Below, piece after piece: positions 49,701 through 60,256 of a stretch of 64,000 bases of DNA. The notes beneath the pieces were generated by a model. The model saw only the letters and a list, made by a program, of their open reading frames with translations, ran no database searches and was not told where the DNA came from. Position 1 is the stretch's first letter. Every line of letters starts with the position of its first letter. The translations under genes were made by a program, and so were the position numbers. The stretch is from Anas platyrhynchos (taxonomy: Eukaryota > Chordata > Aves > Anseriformes > Anatidae). Location: contig NC_092613.1 in assembly GCF_047663525.1 (NCBI RefSeq), forward strand, positions 5,791,501 to 5,855,500, given 5' to 3'.

Positions 49701-50620
49701 CTCCCAGGGACCTCTCCTGCCCCGCCACGCGGCACGGTGCCATCCAAGTGACCGCAGGGGACCCCCGGTGTGTGGCTTGTTTGCTCGCAGGAGGAAGTGC
49801 TGCTGCTGCGGGGGGGTTTTAGGGATTTTTTTTCCCCGTCCCAGCTCGGCAGGGAGCAGTGAGTAACCCATTAACCCGCTGCAATGCTCTCGCTCCTGTG
49901 TCCGCGGGGACGAACCGAGCCCGGCACCGCGCTCCCTGCCCCAGGTGGGTTTCATCCACCAGCAGAAAGCTCCACGGCCAGCCCCAAAAAACCCCGTTCC
50001 CTCCAAGCCAGAGCAGAGGACATCAAAACCCCCCCTGGGGACCCTCAACGGGTTTGGTGCCGGCAGACCCAGTGCCCCCCCAGCTCCTTGGGGCAAGCCC
50101 CCAGCCCCCTGCACCTGCGGGCTCCAGCCTGGGGACGACGGCGCCTTGGTGGCTCCATCGCCACCGTCCCCTGCTCTCGGGGGGCTCTGCAGGGCCGTTT
50201 TCCCCAAAGACAAAGACCTCAGGGGTGGAGAGAGCTCCCTGCTCCCCGCCGCCTGTTTTTCCTGGAGAGGAACCAGCCAAAAAACCCCCCTCCCTCTCCT
50301 CTCCCGGCTCTCCCACCTTGCCTTTCCCCGCGCAACAATTCCCGGATGGGGAAATCGTCCCATTTCCCCTCGGTGCCGAAGGTTTTCTCCTCCAGCCCCG
50401 GCTCCCTCAGCCCCCCTATGGGGAAGAACCACCCCGAGGGACCCCCTCGCCCACCCACCTGCCCCTTCCCCACCCCAGGGGACCCCTGCCCACCTACCTG
50501 CCCCTTCCCCACCGTGCTGGGCTCCGCCGTCCTGTCCAGCCCCAAGCACCCGAGCGGCTCCGATGCAGGCGAGGGAAGGGAGCCTGGGCTGGGCAAACTT
50601 CGCAAAGCGAAAGGAAAACA
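46763..50620 (-). other. PRICKLE4 5' region: leader intron(s), no coding exon recognised
   Basis: The PRICKLE4 start codon lies just inside an exon whose acceptor is at 46766-46767, so this interval should contain intron and a leader exon. GC is high and many long open frames exist in several frames at once, none with a recognisable protein. A possible leader exon on the minus strand ends with GGGGCAG/GTAGGTGG near 50495, but a near-copy of the same donor sits about 35 bases further on, so I do not commit to it. Confidence 0.4.
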
Positions 50621-50644
50621 TCCAAGCCGAGCGAGGGAAACTAA

Positions 50645-50692
50645 TTTTTTTTTTCTTTTTTTTTTTCCTTTTTTTTTTTTTTTTTTTTTTTT
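50645..50692 (+). repeat. Poly-T tract (poly-A on minus strand)
   Basis: 48 bases are almost entirely T with a few C interruptions. On the minus strand this is a poly-A run. No retrogene body with introns removed is recognisable next to it. Confidence 0.9.
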
Positions 50693-50764
50693 AATCTGCC
50701 TGCCCAGGAAACTGGATCTGTGTCAGCTGGGGTCCTAATTACAGGCTTTTTAGCCTAAACCTAC

Positions 50765-50960
50765 AGAGGCAGCCAATGGCAGGGAATCGGAGCAGCGGGC
50801 GGGGAGGGGAAGAGCAAAGGCTTGGAGAAAAGGGGGGAGGGAGGGAGGAGGTTTAACCCTACAGGGCAGCGAGCCGCGGATGACATCTGTTTTTCTCGCC
50901 ACCTCTCATTTTCCGAGCGTCCGCGCCCTTCCCGCGGCTCGCTTCAGCCCGGGTTGCCGT
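50765..50960. promoter_or_regulatory. CpG-rich promoter-like segment, possibly PRICKLE4
   Basis: A CCAAT box (50773-50777) lies close to a GC box (GGGCGGGGAGGGG near 50797), followed by a CpG-rich stretch around 50930-50975. PRICKLE4 (-) is the nearest gene lacking a promoter. The orientation cannot be set from the sequence. Confidence 0.3.
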
Positions 50961-51654
50961 CGGGGCGCCTTTCATGCGCGGTGATTTGGGTTTTCCTGCC
51001 TACATCAGAAAGAGCCGGAGCTTCATGAAAGAGGGCGAGCGGCGTGATGGCCCCAATTTGGGAGGCGTAACCCACACCTCCCAATTTTCTTCCCCCCTGA
51101 CCCTCTCCAAAAGCCGCTCGCGTGGCTTCGGCTGCGCCCATGGCACCCGGGCAAAGAGCGGGGCGAATTTGTAAAATGATGGAAAAATTGATGGAAAACA
51201 CCCCGGAGATGTGGCCAGGCTCCATGGTGGTGTCGGTGTGGGGTTTTGGCGCTGTCCCACAGCGTTTTGGGGTTTTTGGGGCTCTGTGAAGTCCCCCCAG
51301 GATGGGAAAGCAGCGGGGAAAAGGGGATGGGGTCAGAGGGGACGCGGGGAGGTCGATGTGCTGCTTGGGGCCACCTCGCTTGTGGCCTTATCGCACCCGT
51401 TGGTGGACTTTGCACACTGGGGGGGCCCCCGCGGCTGCCCCCGCCTGCGCCCTCCGCGCTAACGAGCAAAGTCCTCGTTAGCAGCGCAAGGGGGCCGCGA
51501 CCTCGGCTCCGGCTCCAGCCAGGCCCCGGCCCCGGGAGCGCCACGAGGTGCCCCTGGGTTTGGGGTGTGCCGGGGGCTGTGGGGTCTGGTGGGGGAGTCA
51601 CGGTGTGGGGCGCTGCCCGGTGCTCCCACTGACCCCCTCAAACCCTCTCCTGCC

Positions 51655-52470
51655 CTACTGTCCCCAGAAGCCCCTAATGACCCTTATAAGCCACTATTAT
51701 GCCCCCCAAGTCCCTATTGCCCCCCATAAGCCCCTATTGCCCCCCATAAGCCTCCATATAAGCCCCTATTCTCCCCATAAGCCCCTATTGCACCCCTATT
51801 GCCCCTTATAAGCCTCCTTTATGTCCCCATCAGGCCCTATTGCCTCCTTACAACACCTATTACCCTCCTACAGGCCCTTTTGCCCCCTAACTCACTATTG
51901 CCCCCTATAAGCACCCATTGCCCCCCAACTCACTATTGCCCCCCTATTACCCTCTCCATAAGCCCCTATTAACCCCCATAAGCCCCCATTGCCCCCCTAC
52001 AACCCTCCATAAACCCCTATTATGCCCCCAGAAGACCCTATTGCCCCCCATATAACCCCTATTGTCCCCTATAACTCCCTATTGCCCCATATAAGCCCGT
52101 TACCCCCATAGACCCCCATTACCCCCTCCATAAGCCCCTATTAAGCCCCTATTAACCCCCTATAAGCCCCTATTGCCCCCCTACTACCCCCTCCATAGGC
52201 CCCTATTAACCCCCATAAGTCCCTATTGCCCTCCTACAACCCTCCATAGGCCCCTTCTGCCCCCTATAGGCCCCTTTTGCCCCCCGATAAGCCCCCATCG
52301 CCCCCCTATTACCCCCACAAACCCCTATCACCCCCTCCATAGGCCCCTATTATGCCCCCATAAGCCCCTATTACCCCCTATAACTCCCTGTTGCCCCCTA
52401 TAAGCCCACATAAACCCCCATTACCCCCTCCATAAGCCCCTATTAACCCCCCTATCGCCCCCATTGCCCC
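51655..52470. repeat. 20-bp minisatellite upstream of FRS3
   Basis: About 800 bases of degenerate tandem units are built on AAGCCCCTATTGCCCCCCAT (about 20 bases). They vary as ATTACCCCC, ATTAACCCCC and ATTATGCCCCC. Units drift in length between about 17 and 24. The opposite strand is runs of four to six G spaced by TTAT or CAATA. It stops about 70-100 bases before the CpG island. Confidence 0.95.
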
Positions 52471-52539
52471 CCCAGGCCCCTCAATTCCTCCCCCCCTTTT
52501 AGCCCCGCCCCCTCCCCTTTAGCCCCGCCCCCCCCCGCA

Positions 52540-52858
52540 GCGCCGCGTCCCTCGCGCGCCCCCCAGCGGCCTCTCTCCCCCCCCCCCCTTGGTCCTCCCA
52601 GCGGGTGACGCTCTAGGCGGCGGCCGCTCAACTCGCTGCTCCCGGAGGACCCCGGCCCGGGCCTGGCGGTGGGGGGGGAGCGGAGGCGGTGGCGGGGCCC
52701 GGCCCGGTCCCGGTCCGCAGCCAAGGCCCGGGGGGGGGGCCGGGCAGGGGCCGGGCCGGGCCGGGCCGGGGGAAAGGCGGCAGGAGGCAGCGGGGAGCGG
52801 CGCCGAGCTCCGGGCACGGGCCTCGGCTCCCGGACGGCGGAACCGGGCAGCGCCTCAG
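52540..52858 (+). promoter_or_regulatory. FRS3: CpG island and probable FRS3 first (non-coding) exon
   Basis: This is an extremely CpG-dense segment including GGCGGCGGCCGC and tandem CCGGG blocks (about 52739-52771). It ends with GCGCCTCAG/GTAGAGAG, a good donor at 52858/52859. The next gene on the + strand is FRS3, whose coding exon has an acceptor at 55065-55066, so this is the likely transcription start and leader exon. No TATA box is visible, as expected for a CpG-island promoter. Confidence 0.6.
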
Positions 52859-52894
52859 GTAGAGAGCGGCTCCGTGAGGCGCTGGGGGAGGCCC

Positions 52895-53340
52895 CACGGG
52901 GGTCTTGGGCCTACCCCGGGGGTCTTGGGCCTACCCCGGGGGTCCCGAGACCACTCTGGGGGCCTGAATCCCCCCCCCCCGCGGGACCTGAGCCCATCCC
53001 GGGGGTCTTCAGCCCATCCCGGGGTCCTGAATCCTTCCCCCCTGGGGGTCTTGAGCCCCCCTCGGGGGTCTTTCCCCCCACCCCGGGGTCCTGAGCCCAC
53101 CCTGGGGGTCCTGAGCCCCCCCCCAGTGTCCTGAATCCCCCCCACGGGGGACCTGAACTTATCCCGGGGGTCTTGAGTCCATCCCGGGGGTCCTGAATCC
53201 CCCCCCCCGGGGGTCTTTCCCACCCCCCAGGGGTCCTGAGACCACCCTGGGGGTCCTGAGCCCCCTCCCCCTGGGATCCTGCGCTCCCCCCCAGGGATCT
53301 TGGCCCCCAGCTAGGGTTCCTGAGCCCCCCCCCTTCCAGC
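52895..53340. repeat. 20-bp minisatellite in the first FRS3 intron
   Basis: These are tandem degenerate units near GGGGGTCCTGAGCCCACCCC, about 20 bases each, with longer C runs between some. The first two units are almost identical. The array begins about 40 bases after the proposed first-exon donor. Open frames through it (Gly/Pro/Arg-rich on the minus strand) are artefacts. Confidence 0.9.
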
Positions 53341-55066
53341 CCTCCACCCCCTCCCCTCCATGCTGCCCCTGCACTGCCCCTTGTCCCCTTCCCCAACTCC
53401 CCATTTTCCCCCTTGCCCACCCAGTTGTCCCCAGGCTGGGGTCTGCCCAAGGGCTGGGGAGGGTTTGGGTTTGGGGTCGGCGGCTGGGACCTCCTTGGAG
53501 GTCTCACAATTAGTTTTTGTTCATTATCAGGCCCCCAGCCAGGAGCCCCTGTAGGGGAGAGAGAGCCGGGTGTTGGGGGGAACTGGAGGGGAATGGAGAA
53601 GAAGGAGGCAAAAATAACTCGTTTTCTACAGGATTTTATTTTTTTTACTGATGATATGGGAGGAGGAGAGCAGAGGCTGTAGAGGACGAGGACCCCGCTG
53701 ACCAGGTTAGACGGAGCAGAGAGGAACCTGCTGCTAAATTATTGCTCAAATCTGGTGCTAAATTATTGCTCAAACCCTGGGGTCAGTCCCCACTGGGTGC
53801 AGGGCTCGAGGTGCTGCTGCTCCTGGGGTGCCCGCAGGCAGCGAGGGGCAGGAGGCAGCCACTGGGTTGGTGCCCGAGCTCCTCCAGCACACCCAAACCG
53901 TGGCCCTGCTGCCCCTCCGGAGGGTTTTGCGGGGTCTGGGTGCAGCAGGGAGCTCCCAAGGTGTCAGGGCTGAGGCAAAGTGACCCGGAGCTGCCCGGGA
54001 AGGAACCTGGGTCTGTTAAGATTGCACCAAAATTCCCGTTTTTTTCCTTGCTGCTAGGCGTGCCATTCCTGTGTGCTTCATGCTTGCACTTACTGTTAGC
54101 AGGTAGCAGAGTTTTGGGGCATTTGTTGCTTTTTTTAGTCCAAAACAGACCCGCTTCTGTGTTTCCTTGCTTTTAAGGCCACTTGTTCTCAGACCCTTGA
54201 GGGCTTTCCATCGGATGAAGACGACTTCATGCTCCTAAGCAGCAGATGCGTGCGATCCCTCGTGTCCTCACCTCTCCTGCTTAGGGTCCCAAAGCTAAGA
54301 AGGAAAACGTCTCCTTTTTAGGTTTTCTAGCTGGTATTTCTTCAGAAGTTCTGCGTTGAAAGCACTCGCTGCTCTCTGCCCGTTGGGATGTCGTCGAGCC
54401 CAGTGTCTGTGCTGAGTTCTTGATAAGTTTGTTAGAAAATTGGCACAGCTAGCAGAGCAGGATGATGTACACTCACCGTGCAAAGTGTGTTTGAACATCT
54501 GATGCCTGCTCTAAGCCTGCTGTGCATTTTAGGAGCAGCGAGTGCTGAGTTATTCCCCGTATTCATTCAAGTGCAGGTAGCTATTAAAAAACCAACACGT
54601 GCCTTCCTTTCCTCGGGATATTCGAGGATAAATTCAGTGACACTTTCCTCCGTGCTTATTGTCCTCTGGTTTATTGATCTCTTTCACTTTAATTTCCTTT
54701 CCAGGGGGAAGATGGGGCAGTTTCCCTCGTGCTCTAGGTGACTGACACCTCCTTGCCATGAAGTCCCGAAGGAGATAGAGGGACAGTAGTGGGAATTTCT
54801 TCTCACCCTCCAAAAGCACCCAAACAGTTGCCTAATGGTAAGCAAGCTGTTATTATTATTAGGCTTTTATTAGGCTTGTGTTACGTGGTGTCTAGTAATC
54901 GAGGAACACAAAGCTCTCAAAGCACCAACGTTTGAGATCCAGACACACCGAGCTGTGTGAAGAGGGGGGGAGGAAGACACCGGCTGTGAATGCTGCTTGT
55001 TGGGAGGGGGGTGGGAGGAGTTGGCTTGGAAATGTGATTGTCTTCTGGTTTGTGGCCTTTCCCCAG
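53341..55066 (+). other. FRS3: Rest of FRS3 intron 1
   Basis: No coding exon was seen. Composition falls from GC-rich to moderate after about 54000. A tandem duplication of about 19 bases (TGCTAAATTATTGCTCAAA twice) sits at 53730-53778. An additional leader exon cannot be excluded. Confidence 0.5.
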
Positions 55067-55089
55067 GGATTACCTCTCCTGCTGACGTC

Positions 55090-58000
55090 ATGGGGAGCTG
55101 CTGCAGTTGTCTGTGCAGAGACAGCATCCCAGACAACCACCCCAGCAAATTTAAGGTAGGTTTTGGACCCCAGCCCCATTGCAGAATCTGGCAGGGCTGG
55201 CTGCTAGCAAAGCCCAGCATGGGTCGGGCTCCAGGCATGAAAGTAACGAAAAACTCTGCTCCTGCAGATAAGTCTTTCTGCTGATAAGATTTGCAAACAC
55301 GCTGCTGATTTATTTTATTATTATTAAGCATCCTCTGCTGCAAATCTCTTTGTGTTTGCAGCAGAAATTTCCCCTGCACTGAGACTCAGCCTGAGCAAGG
55401 AAATGGAGAGCTGGAGAGAAACCTTTTATTGCTCAGGGCTGTGTTCCAGTGGCTTTGTTGAGGCACATCAGCTGAACTGCCAAGCGCACAGTCTCCAGGG
55501 CTGCCGCCTTGGCGCCTGGTGCCAGCGATGAATTCATGCTCTCGGCCGAGATAAAGTCATCTCGGGAGCTGGAGGGGAATCCATGGGAATCAGAGGATCT
55601 TTGTGGGTGGCCGTTTGCTTTTTAATGCTTGTCAACACCCTGAGCTTCCTGCTGAGCAGTGCCTGGCCTCCGCAGGTAACGAACGTGGACGATGAAGGCA
55701 ACGAGCTGGGGTCTGGGATCATGGAGCTGACGCAGACGGAGCTCATCTTGCACACTCACAAGCGGGACGCGGTCCGGTGGCCCTACCTCTGCCTGCGCCG
55801 CTACGGCTACGACTCCAACCTCTTCTCCTTCGAGAGCGGCCGCCGCTGCCAGACGGGGCAGGGTGAGTGCTCGTTGGGGGAAGGAGCTCCAAGGTTTCTG
55901 CTCCCTGGCAGCCAGGCTGAGCCGATGCTCCCAAATTCCCCCACCTAACAAATCCACAGGTCCTTCTGCAGCCTCTGTTCCCCCAGATCACCACTGGGCG
56001 TGCACATGCAGTCGATCCTCCCAATTAAAACACTTAATGAGAGCTCTGGACCTGGTCATAAATCTCATGGTCTCATTTTGCTAGTGTGCTTGCACTCGAG
56101 GTAATTAGTGAAACAGGACTGAGCTCAAGCTTCCCTCGGATGGAGCACATTTAATATCAAGGAGAGTATTAGTTACCCTGTCAGCTCCAAAGGATGCACA
56201 GCCGTGGTAGGAGGGGCTGCTGGACGTGTTTCAGTGCTGGGAAGTGCTTTCTGCAAGACTAAAGCTTTGCCAAGCATCTTTTAGCTCTGGGACATCAGCT
56301 GCACCTTTCTCCAGCCCCCTCTTAGTACCCGATTATTTCACAGCGCTCTCAAGCGCCCCTCAGTAGCAGCAGTTGTTTAAACGCCGTTTGCTTTTCACCA
56401 CAATCTCTCTGCTTTGGCGAGCGCTGTTCCTCCTGACTGCTTTGTATTTTGTGTCTGGCAGCGCTCCGTAATGTAGAGGGGAAGGGACTGGTGCGTTTTG
56501 CTGATTTTATGCACGGGGATGCTGTGCATAGAAGAGGGAAGTGAGTCACCCAGGACTGTGTGCCAAGTCATCAGCACCGGGCGCAGGCTCCAGTTTTACT
56601 CTGGTGCCTCCGAGTTCCCCCAGCAGTCTGTCTCTTGCTTTTAAAGAGCTGAGCGTTTTCCTGGCATATGCATCCCAGGAGAGGGGGGGGAAAAAAAGTT
56701 TGTTTCCTCAGTCTATTAATGTGTTGGTAAACTCCTTATCCAAAAGGACTCTGCACGACTGTTCGGTGTCTGTGGAGCACTGCACAAATCTGTAGTGCCG
56801 TATGCTCCTTCAGATTTATGGAAGTGGAGCTTTCCTCCCCTGGCATCACGTGCCAGCGATGGGAACTGCTTGTCTGTGGTCGTCTGTTTTGCCTTTTCCA
56901 GCATCAGGGATTAGAATTCTGCTGTCGGTGCTTTTGGGTTTTATTTAGACCCGGGGAGCGGTGATAAAGCTGTTTGCTCTTCGTATCCTAGGACGTTTTT
57001 AGCAGGCACACACTTACTCATCGGTCTGAATGCAGCCAGAAGTGAGAGGGATGGCACTGTGCTGTGATGAGTTCTCCCTTCCTTGTAGGATTTCTTCTGC
57101 TGCATTAATTTTATTTGGAGGATTGCTTCCTGGTGCCGCTTCCCATCTTATATAAGGCAGAAATTGCTGTTTTTTTGTGTTTTTTTTTGTTGTTTTTTTT
57201 TTTTGGCCAGAATGTTTTAAACATTATTCTTTGGAGTAGCAGCAGCTGTTGCCATGCCGTCCTCGTTGCTATGGCTTTTGTGCGTGCGTGTGCGTGCCAG
57301 CTTGGGATTGGCTTGCTCTGCACACACCAGCTCTGGTTTGGGCTGCTCGTTTGGGGAGACACTTCTCAATTTGATGCATTTCTGAAATGTGACGTGCTCG
57401 GCCTTCCCTCCTATACACACCCCACAGGGCCCAGCTCAGCCTCGACCAGTCGCTGGACAGACTTTCCCATGGCAGCGAGAATTGGCCAGGGTGCCAAGCG
57501 AGTTAAAATAGAAGATGAGAGCTGAAACAAGAGTGGTTAGCAGTCCCTTTTCACACCTCTGCTCATCTAGGGTTGGGTGCCATAAGATAATTGAAGCACT
57601 CGCTGTTTTTCTTGTAAGAATGCACCATTTGGTGCGATGATGCTTTAATCCACCGAGTTACCAGTAGGTCTCCCGTGAATGTGAGTTGCAGGGGTTGATT
57701 CTGTCAAACCCAGCAAAAGAACCCCAAATTTCCCCTTTGTTTAGAGCGCAGAATTATGTCTTCTCTGATTAAAGCAGGATTGCTTTCTTCCTTTTCTGAC
57801 CCTCCTCCTCGCTACTCCGCAGGGATTTTTGCCTTCAAGTGTTCCAGAGCGGAGGAGATCTTTAACCTGCTCCAGGACCTGATGCAGTGTAACAGCATCA
57901 ACGTCGTGGAGGAGCCGGTTGTCATCACCAGGAACACTCACCCCACCGAGCGGGAGCTCTCCCGGACCCCCCAGGCACCCAGCAGTAAGGCTCCTTCGGG

Positions 58001-60256
58001 CTGTGGGGAGAAGCAGGCGCAGAGACGCGGATGATGCCTGAAATGGCTCGTGCCAAAGTGCCCCTGGCAGGGCACGGAGATCTCTCGAGCACTGCCTCGC
58101 TGCTGGCCTGTGCCTTTATGCCCGTGTGCGCCCTGTGTAGTGGGTTTATTTTAAGGCCCCACTTATCTGCAATGTGGAGTTTTGTTCCCAGGGAAATGGC
58201 AACAAAAAAACAAACCCCTTGGGTAGTCAGCCAGGTTGTCACCCTTTGGTTGGTTTTCGTCTTCCCCAGACCAGCTGATTCTGATTTAGAGAGTGCAGTG
58301 CAGAGGCCAGCTCGCTGTGAGAACACAGTCAACTCTTTTTTTTTTGTATCAAACTGATGCTCTATGTCTTTGTTCTTCCCCAGGTCTGGGTTACACCGTC
58401 CCAGGATTTCCCAATGGATTTCACAGCTTCTCTGGAGAACCCCTGTCCTACTCAGCAGCCCGCCACCCCTCCGTGAGCAGCCTGAGGCATTCCTCCGTGG
58501 GTGAAGACTCCACTCATGCCCTCATTGGGCCTGACGAGCAGGTAAACACGGATGCCCTAAATTCTGCTGTTTGCGAGCAATGAGCTCAATTTGCTTCCAG
58601 TCCTGTGCAAGTCTTGGTTTCTCTTATTCCTGCTCAAGGTCCTTACTCAAGGGCCCTCAGGGGTCCTTGTATCTTCGCCATCCTTTCTCTTTTGCTTCAT
58701 TTTGGTCTCAGAGACTTCTGCTCTGATGCTTCACTAAAACAGGCACTCCACTGAGGTGGGCTGATAGGCTTCCTTGTTCCCCATCTGTTCACTACTTGAC
58801 AATTATTTAACAGCAGCACTTAGCTTGTGAGTCTCATATTTCCTTATCTGCCAGCTATCGCTGCAACCCCTAAACCAATCTGCAGATGTGTGCCTGAGTT
58901 CAGGTTTGTTTATTTTTTGATGCTCAGCTCTTTATTCTCAGCTTTAGAAATTATGATTTTCCCTCCGTAATTCATCTTGTCTCAGCCACTCTCAGAGAAG
59001 CCTGTGTAGGGCTGAGTGCTGCCATATATCCCGTGTAAGGAGCTGAAGGAAACAATTTTCAGGTGGTTTTGCTTCTTGTTCTGTACCATGTGCATCCAGT
59101 GTGAAACAGATGATGTGTATCTGCTGCAGTCGGACTCCTTTTTTTTCTCTCCCTCGGCGCACAAATCCAGAAATGACTTATGCTTTTCTTCCCCAAATCT
59201 TTCCAATATCTGATTTATTTTTTTTTCATCTCCTTCATCATCACTTTTTCCCGTTGCTTTCTCAGCTCCTGGCAGCTGCTTCGCCCTTGCCTCTTCTCTT
59301 CTCCTTTCACTGTCCCTCTGCTTCTCTCCTTGCAGTCCCACACCTACGTGAACACGGCCAATGGTGATCAGGAGCCGAGGGGCCGACACTGTATGCACTC
59401 CTTGCCTGAAGCCCACCCTCCTTTCCCTCATAGGAACCGCAGCTGCTCCCTCGAAGACCGCAACCCCCAGGTCTTTCTGCAGCCGGGGGAGGTGAAATTC
59501 GTCTTGGGCCCCGCGCCCAACTACAGGCGCATCTCTCGGCACCCCCAGGAGTGCAGGACCCACTTCTGCGCCCCCAACAACAACAACAACGAGTGCGAGG
59601 GTGAGTGTCCCTCACCCCAGTGCGTCTACGAAAACGTCAACGGCTTGCTGCCCCCCGCCACCTCGTCCCTCTGCCGGGCCGGGCGCTTGAAAGTCCCCCG
59701 GGAGGACGCGGGCTCGGCCGGCTGCTCGCAGCGCAGAGCTGCCTTGCTGCACTACGAGAACTTGCCCTCGCTGCCTCCGGTGTGGGAGTGCCAGCCGCTC
59801 CGGCGGGGCGAGGAGGACGCTGGGGACGTGCTGACGCCTTCCCCTAACGGCTACCCCGAGGCTGGCGAGGAGGATCCCCTGCAGAACTACATGAACTCGG
59901 AGAGCGCCGCGCTGCACGGGGGTGGCAGCCTGCGGCGAGGCAGCTTCTTACCCAAACCCCGTCGGGGCTGCGTGCCCAACGTCTTCAGCTTCGATTTCCC
60001 CCGGCCCCGGCTGGAGCAGCCGCGGCAGCTCAACTACATCCAGGTGGAGCTGGAGGCTGAGCCTCGCAAAGGGCACGCGAAGCCCCCAGCCCCCTGTGCC
60101 GCGCCTCCCGCTGCCCACGAAGCCCGCCGGACGGACTCCTACGCCATCATTGACCTCAAAAAGACAGCAGCCATGTCCAATTTGCAAAGGGCCCTGCCGA
60201 GGGACGACGGGACTTCACGCAAAACCCGACATAACAGCACTGACCTGCCTCTGTGA
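55090..60256 (+). CDS. FRS3: Fibroblast growth factor receptor substrate 3 (five coding exons)
   Basis: Coding exons are 55090-55155, 55676-55862, 57823-57984, 58384-58541 and 59336-60256, giving 497 residues (human about 492). The protein starts MGSCCSCL, a myristoylation site at Gly2 with adjacent palmitoylatable cysteines, so it is a membrane-anchored adaptor. An IRS-type PTB domain covers residues about 13-116 (GSGIMELTQTELILHTH, RWPYLCLRRYGYDSNLFSFE, IFAFKCSRAEEIFNLLQDLM). It binds the juxtamembrane region of FGF receptors and Trk. The tail carries tyrosine docking motifs. GRB2-type YxN sites are YVNT (Y195), YENV (Y289), YENL (Y331) and YMNS (Y376). SHP2-type sites are YIQV (Y425) and YAII (Y460). 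The C-terminus LPRDDGTSRKTRHNSTDLPL is diagnostic of FRS3. FRS2 is excluded by this tail and by synteny. The start codon has a strong context (GTCATGG) 24 bases after an acceptor. Confidence 0.97.

Noticed and set aside
49416-50621. 401-codon minus-strand open frame and overlapping + strand frames of 249-284 codons
   Set aside because: Multiple frames are open at once on both strands, a sign of GC-rich sequence poor in stop codons. The composition is Gly/Arg/Pro-rich with no recognisable domain.
50640-50700. Poly-T tract as the tail of a minus-strand processed pseudogene
   Set aside because: No recognisable spliced gene body lies on the expected side.
51655-52470. Regular repeats with spacers resembling a CRISPR array
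   Set aside because: Units are degenerate, variable in length and contiguous with no unique spacers. The locus is clearly vertebrate, so it is a minisatellite.
52911-53507. 198-codon Gly/Pro/Arg repeat protein on the minus strand
   Set aside because: Generated by the minisatellite in the FRS3 intron. It has no start context or conserved ends.
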